Origin: Butyrivibrio sp.
GTDB taxonomy: Bacteria; Bacillota; Clostridia; Lachnospirales; Lachnospiraceae
Assembly (NCBI GenBank): GCA_017470505.1
Contig: JAFUYO010000015.1
Location: 1-64,000 of the forward strand
Direction: 5' to 3'
Length of the DNA stretch: 64,000 nt
Part shown: positions 60,502 through 64,000 of the stretch, in pieces
How the letters are laid out: each line of letters starts with the position of its first letter
How positions within the stretch are numbered: position 1 is the first letter of the stretch
Notes under the pieces: model-generated
Told to the model about the DNA's origin: nothing
Database searches by the model: none
The model's input: only the letters and a program-made list of their open reading frames with translations
Made by a program: the position numbers and the translations under genes

Positions 60502-60512
60502 CGAAAGCATCT

Positions 60513-60620
60513 ACGGGAAGGTTACCGGTCAGGAACTGCCGGGCATTGTTAAGGCTCTTGACGCAGCATTTGGAAAATCAGGCAAGTAAAATGTTCAAGT
60601 TATTTCGCTACAGTTCCTAA
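60513..60620. repeat. Palindromic repeat element, copy B (shortened)
   Basis: The right part (60559-60620) differs from copy A (5571-5632) at only a few of 62 positions and ends CGCTACAGTTCCTAA. Homology continues more weakly leftwards through CGGGCATTGTT to about 60513. The left terminal repeat arm is missing, so this is an internally deleted or truncated copy. It starts 12 nt after the fapA stop codon. Confidence 0.7.
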
Positions 60621-60639
60621 CATGTGAGGGGGTGATTAA

Positions 60640-61038
60640 ATGTCTATCAATCGTGTAGATTTTGGGGTGATGGCCACATCCACGGATGTGACCTCAATCA
60701 AGGCTTCTGAGGAGGCAAGGCCACTGGCTGATCAGCAGAATTTTCAGGCGCAGTTCAGAGAGGAGGTTGAGAACAACCAGCACTCTGTAAATGCCAAGGA
60801 TGATGTCGACGGGGGACAGCTGAACGCCAATGCAGAGGACAAAGGCTCTAACGAGTATATGGGCGACGGAGGAAAGAACAGGCGAGGGTCCAAAGAAAAC
60901 GGGGAAAATAACAAAAACAAGATCACAGAGAGACTTCTTTCGCCCAAGCAGATGGAGAAAATGGCCGAAAACATGCATGACAGAAATGGAAAGCCAATTG
61001 ATTTCCGTATTTCCTCGGGGTTTGATCTTAAGATTTGA
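60640..61038 (+). CDS. Hypothetical protein downstream of fapA
   Basis: This 132-aa hydrophilic protein has AGGGGGTGATT upstream of the ATG. Residues 1-60 are mixed, 60-90 form an Asn/Gly/Asp/Lys-rich low-complexity linker, and the C-terminal 40 residues are the likely functional part (LLSPKQMEKMAENMHDRNGK, then PIDFRISSGFDLKI). No signal peptide or membrane segment. The gene position between fapA and rpsB suggests a motility-linked accessory protein; I do not recognise a family. Confidence 0.65.
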   Translation: MSINRVDFGVMATSTDVTSIKASEEARPLADQQNFQAQFREEVENNQHSVNAKDDVDGGQLNANAEDKGSNEYMGDGGKNRRGSKENGENNKNKITERLLSPKQMEKMAENMHDRNGKPIDFRISSGFDLKI

Positions 61039-61063
61039 AGATTTTTCATACGTGTATTATAAT
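61035..61063 (+). promoter_or_regulatory. Sigma-A promoter overlapping the stop codon of the 132-aa gene
   Basis: TTGAAG (61035-61040) and a perfect TATAAT (61058-61063) have 17-bp spacing. The -35 box contains the upstream stop codon (TGA at 61036-61038). The predicted start near 61070 serves the gene at 61119. Confidence 0.75.
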
Positions 61064-61070
61064 AGTACAA

Positions 61071-61098
61071 CGTGTATAAAAATATACGTTTATTTTTT
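61071..61098 (+). terminator. Hairpin with T-tract at the start of the 61119 gene leader
   Basis: A 7-bp stem (CGTGTAT with ATATACG, one G:U) is followed by TTTATTTTTTG. It begins about 1 nt after the predicted transcription start. It may be a weak terminator for the upstream operon or an early attenuator for the new transcript. Confidence 0.4.
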
Positions 61099-61118
61099 GT
61101 TGGGTTTTGGGCGGAGAG

Positions 61119-62225
61119 ATGATAAGTATTACCGAAATTGTTCTCATCGTCGCGGGTTTTGCTGCGATAATACTGGGATATCTTCTACCTGCCGGCAAAG
61201 AGCTGGATGAAGAAGAGAGGCTCCTCATGGAGAAAGAGATCCGTGAGCTTGTCAGGCGCGAGGTAGAAGGGTGCAAGGACACCATAGATGATATGGTGAG
61301 CGACAGCATCGAAAATTCTCTTGACAGATCGGAGCGCGCAATGGAGCGTCTCTCTAATGAGAAGATATCTGCAATTGGCGAGTACTCTGACACTGTTATC
61401 AATGACATCCATAAAAATCACGATGAAGTAATGTTCATGTACGACATGCTCAATGACAAACACAAGAATCTGACCAGTGTTGTCAGCGAGGTGACCAAAA
61501 AAGCGGATGAAGCAAGACAGGCAGTAAGGGATGCAGAGGCAACTGCGAGGGAGGCAAAAATACAGACGCTGCCCAGGCAGGAAAATGTTCTTCCAAAACC
61601 GGCTCCTGCAGATAATGTCCGCGCTGTTTTGCTGGATAAAAATGACGATAAGCTGAGCGGTATACGTATCCCTTACAAGGGAAAGGAGACTGCTCCTGTA
61701 AATGCTCCTGCCACTCCTACTCTCAATGCACCGGCAGGCTCACCTGCTAATGCGGCTATCAATGCTCCTTTACAGCAACACGTGATGCAGGCAGTTTCTC
61801 CAAAGCCTGTGAGTCCTATAGCTAAGGAAGCTGCACCTGCACAGATGCAGAACATCAATAAGAGCGGATATTTCGATGAGAAGAACCTTGAAGAATTGAA
61901 GGGCATGGAGGAGATCCCTGCAGAGGTTTTGTCAAAGGAGGCTATCGCTTCATCCCACGTCATTGGTTCTGAAAGTGCCGCAGCGCAAATGCCTTCAAAG
62001 GTCGTTCCGATCACAGAGGCAGTCCGCGTAGAAGGACGGATGAAAAATCCGGATACTTCCATGAAGGAGCTTACTGCAAACGATCCAATATCACAGAACA
62101 AGCAGATCATAGAGATGCATAAGGCCGGCAAGTCCAACATGGTCATCGCCAGAGAGCTCGGTCTTGGAATCGGAGAAGTAAAGCTCGTCATAGATCTTTC
62201 AAACAAGCACAGAAAAGTCAGATAA
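61119..62225 (+). CDS. Membrane-anchored coiled-coil protein with C-terminal HTH-like region
   Basis: This 368-aa protein has one N-terminal membrane segment (about 3-22), a long charged coiled coil (about 28-155), a Pro/Ala-rich linker (about 160-235), and a C-terminal region in which QIIEMHKAGKSNMVIARELG followed by GEVKLVIDLS resembles a helix-turn-helix. This layout (DUF6115-like) is common near fapA and rpsB in Lachnospiraceae and Clostridia. Function unknown. I start at ATG 61119; a TTG at 61107 is in frame, and neither has ideal spacing from GGCGGAG. Confidence 0.7.
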   Translation: MISITEIVLIVAGFAAIILGYLLPAGKELDEEERLLMEKEIRELVRREVEGCKDTIDDMVSDSIENSLDRSERAMERLSNEKISAIGEYSDTVINDIHKNHDEVMFMYDMLNDKHKNLTSVVSEVTKKADEARQAVRDAEATAREAKIQTLPRQENVLPKPAPADNVRAVLLDKNDDKLSGIRIPYKGKETAPVNAPATPTLNAPAGSPANAAINAPLQQHVMQAVSPKPVSPIAKEAAPAQMQNINKSGYFDEKNLEELKGMEEIPAEVLSKEAIASSHVIGSESAAAQMPSKVVPITEAVRVEGRMKNPDTSMKELTANDPISQNKQIIEMHKAGKSNMVIARELGLGIGEVKLVIDLSNKHRKVR

Positions 62226-62243
62226 AAGGTACAGAGGCATATT

Positions 62244-63044
62244 ATGAAATTAAAGTATTATCTTCGCGGTATGGGTATCGGAATTATCCTTACCGCGATA
62301 GTTATGGGATTTGCACTCGGAGGACGGGGGGCGTCCCTGTCTGATTCGGAGATCATTGAAAGGGCAAGAGCGCTCGGAATGACGGAGAGTGAGAGCGGTG
62401 TTCTTGCAAATTCGCAGACTGAAACTACTGAGGGGGATTCAGATGATCAGATTACATCCGGTGAGACACTACCTGAAGAAGGAACTCAAATATCTGAAGA
62501 AGAGCAACAGGAAATCTCTGGGTCAGATACTAATGTTTCTGAAGTGGCTAAAGAGGAGAAAGATGGAGAGGAGGATGCTGCTGAAAGCGGCAGCACTTCT
62601 GAATCTGATAAAGCATCAGAAGGTGACGAAAAAGAAGGTGGCAAAGGAAGTTTAAGTGCCTCTTCGGGATCATCAAAAGCGGATGATGCGGAAGAAGGCG
62701 CTACCCTTGCAGGAAACCAGGCATCTGAGGAAGAGCCTGAAACTGCATCTTCAGATGCTGCTTCATCTGATGCATCATCTTCAAATACTTCGGCTGCTAT
62801 TACCGCTTCATCCTCATCATCTGCCAAAGTCGCGGTTTCGGGCAAAACCGTCACGATCCCCGGCGGAATGAGCTCTGACCAGGTCGCTGCAGTCCTTGAG
62901 AGAGAGGGCTTTGTCGACAATGCAGTGACTTTTAACAGATATCTGATTGACAGAGGGATGGACAGGTACATCCACTCGGGAGTCAAGACAATACCTGAGG
63001 GAGCAGACTACGAAACAATTGCAAATATAATCACAAAGGGTTGA
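62244..63044 (+). CDS. Membrane protein with YceG/MltG-like terminal domain
   Basis: This 266-aa protein has a short cytoplasmic N-terminus, one membrane segment (about 9-28), a long low-complexity Ser/Glu/Asp/Ala linker (about 50-195) and a small C-terminal domain (about 200-266: VTIPGGMSSDQVAAVLEREG, then VKTIPEGADYETIANIITKG). That domain resembles the LysM-like start of MltG/YceG endolytic transglycosylases. The catalytic transglycosylase part is absent, so it probably binds peptidoglycan or a division protein rather than cutting. The Ser/Glu linker composition is similar to that of the XrtG-locus surface protein. The rpsB promoter overlaps its stop. Confidence 0.75.
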   Translation: MKLKYYLRGMGIGIILTAIVMGFALGGRGASLSDSEIIERARALGMTESESGVLANSQTETTEGDSDDQITSGETLPEEGTQISEEEQQEISGSDTNVSEVAKEEKDGEEDAAESGSTSESDKASEGDEKEGGKGSLSASSGSSKADDAEEGATLAGNQASEEEPETASSDAASSDASSSNTSAAITASSSSSAKVAVSGKTVTIPGGMSSDQVAAVLEREGFVDNAVTFNRYLIDRGMDRYIHSGVKTIPEGADYETIANIITKG

Positions 63045-63069
63045 AATTGCAAAAACTCTGTGATATATT
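63041..63069 (+). promoter_or_regulatory. Sigma-A promoter of rpsB
   Basis: TTGAAA (63041-63046) and TATATT (63064-63069) have 17-bp spacing, with a TGA immediately before the -10 (extended -10). The upstream stop codon lies within the -35 box. The start near 63076 gives a leader of about 185 nt. Confidence 0.7.
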
Positions 63070-63074
63070 TATAA

Positions 63075-63260
63075 GGCTGTGTCAATGGGCAGATTATGCC
63101 CTTACGCGGCAGAACAAATAAACACGTGTATTTAATTTCATATCCGGTGTCGCTACAGTTCCTAAGCGGTCAGATATGAAGCTCTCTTCCGGAAACGACG
63201 CTTTTTCGGGGAACAGAGAGCAGCAGATACACGGAAGATTAACCAAACGGAGGTATTAAA
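63075..63260 (+). promoter_or_regulatory. Structured rpsB leader
   Basis: The leader contains GGGC-AGATTAT-GCCC (63087-63101) and a longer stem GCTCTCT/AGAGAGC (63181-63187 with 63215-63221) with inner pairing TCCG/CGGGGA. Such leaders allow feedback by ribosomal protein S2 in several bacteria; that role is inferred. CGCTACAGTTCCTAA at 63151-63165 is identical to the right tip of repeat copy B. Confidence 0.45.
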
Positions 63261-64000
63261 ATGAGCGTTGTATCAATGAAACAGTTACTTGAGGCAGGTG
63301 TTCACTTTGGACATCAGACAAGAAGATGGAACCCTAAAATGGCTCCTTACATCTTCACAGAGAGAAACGGAATCCACATCATCGACCTTCAGAAGTCAGT
63401 TGTTAAGGTTGACGAGGCTTACAAGGCAGTTTTCGAGATTGCACAGCAGGGTGGAACAATTCTTTTCGTAGGAACCAAGAAGCAGGCTCAGGACGCAGTC
63501 AAGACTGAGGCAGAGCGCTGCGGAATGTACTATGTAAACGAGAGATGGCTTGGCGGAATGCTGACAAACTTCAAGACAATCCAGTCCAGGATTGCCAGAA
63601 TGAAGGCTATCGAGAAGATGCAGGAGGACGGAACATTCGATGTTCTTCCCAAGAAGGAAGTTGCGCAGCTTAAGAAGGAGCTCTCCAAGCTTCAGGCTAA
63701 CCTTGGCGGAATCAGAGACATGAAGAGAATCCCTGACGCTATCTTTGTTGTAGATCCCAAGAAGGAGAGAATCTGCATCCAGGAGGCAGAGGCACTTGGA
63801 ATCACTCTTATCGGTATCGGCGACACAAACTGCGATCCCGAGGAGCTTGACTATATCATCCCCGGAAACGACGACGCCATCAGAGCCGTTAAGCTCATCG
63901 TAGGCAAGATGGCTGACGCTGTTATCGAGGCTAATCAGGGTGCTGAGGCTGATATTGCAGCTGAGCAGATGGAAGGCAGTTCAGAGCCTGCTGACATCGA
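63261..64000 (+). CDS. rpsB: 30S ribosomal protein S2 (5' part, runs off the window)
   Basis: The first 246 codons are present with no stop before the window edge. The family sequences [67 protein letters not shown] and [13 protein letters not shown] are complete, so essentially the whole S2 domain is in the window, with a Glu/Ala-rich C-terminal tail beginning. S2 binds the 30S head-body junction and recruits S1-type functions to the mRNA exit. CGGAGG lies 8 nt before the ATG. tsf normally follows. Confidence 0.98.
   Translation, partial: MSVVSMKQLLEAGVHFGHQTRRWNPKMAPYIFTERNGIHIIDLQKSVVKVDEAYKAVFEIAQQGGTILFVGTKKQAQDAVKTEAERCGMYYVNERWLGGMLTNFKTIQSRIARMKAIEKMQEDGTFDVLPKKEVAQLKKELSKLQANLGGIRDMKRIPDAIFVVDPKKERICIQEAEALGITLIGIGDTNCDPEELDYIIPGNDDAIRAVKLIVGKMADAVIEANQGAEADIAAEQMEGSSEPADI

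Overview
The window looks like a chromosome segment of a motile, anaerobic Lachnospiraceae-type Firmicute, closest in style to Butyrivibrio or Pseudobutyrivibrio. This rests on the Clostridia-type gene order (apt-rel-MBL hydrolase-hemZ, topA-codY-flagellar operon, fapA to rpsB), strong GGAGG ribosome binding sites, CodY, and a fla/che operon with flbD, motAB, fliY, cheC and cheD. The genus is an inference; no 16S rRNA is present.

Positions 1 to about 5.3 kb are the A/T-rich, C-poor right end of an integrated mobile element. It holds small unrecognised ORFs, each with its own terminator, a long stretch of degenerate DNA, and a 425-aa tyrosine recombinase. After the recombinase come TTCGCTTTT-type repeats (candidate arm sites) and the 3' part of a tRNA-Thr(CGT), which is the attachment-site junction. 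The left end lies outside the window.

Positions 5.4 to 11.5 kb are housekeeping genes: apt, a bifunctional (p)ppGpp synthetase/hydrolase, a metallo-beta-lactamase-fold hydrolase, hemZ and a lipoprotein with a putative TIM-barrel domain. A palindromic repeat of about 160 bp sits between the apt promoter and its start codon. Relatives of this repeat occur after flgE and after fapA.

Positions 11.6 to 20.7 kb are an exosortase-G (XrtG) locus. It contains a secreted Ser/Asp-rich protein with a C-terminal sorting tail, XrtG with its Cys/Arg/His residues, a family-2 glycosyltransferase, a membrane protein with a degenerate GGDEF-like domain, two small QueD/PTPS-like zinc proteins and a 950-aa multispanning PTPS-related membrane protein. 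The genes overlap or nearly touch, so they probably act together to build and attach a surface structure. hypB, topA and codY follow.

Positions 24.8 to 60.5 kb are a flagellar/chemotaxis supercluster: flgBC-fliEFGHIJ-ylxF, then fliK-flgD-TIGR02530-flgE, then flbD-motAB-fliLM-fliY-fliOPQR-flhBAFG-pilZ-cheB, then cheAWCD-sigD-fapA. It is split by terminators after ylxF and after flgE. A sigma-28 type promoter directly follows the first terminator, and the sigma factor itself is encoded at 58.1 kb, so late genes may be boosted from inside the cluster. Between fliE and fliF lies a four-unit array of hairpins in which the stem bases co-vary. The hook protein is unusually large (986 aa). cheY, cheR, flagellin and the filament cap and junction genes are not in the window.

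Positions 60.6 to 64 kb carry three poorly characterised genes, including a membrane protein with a YceG/MltG-like domain, and then the promoter, leader and first 246 codons of rpsB, which runs off the window.
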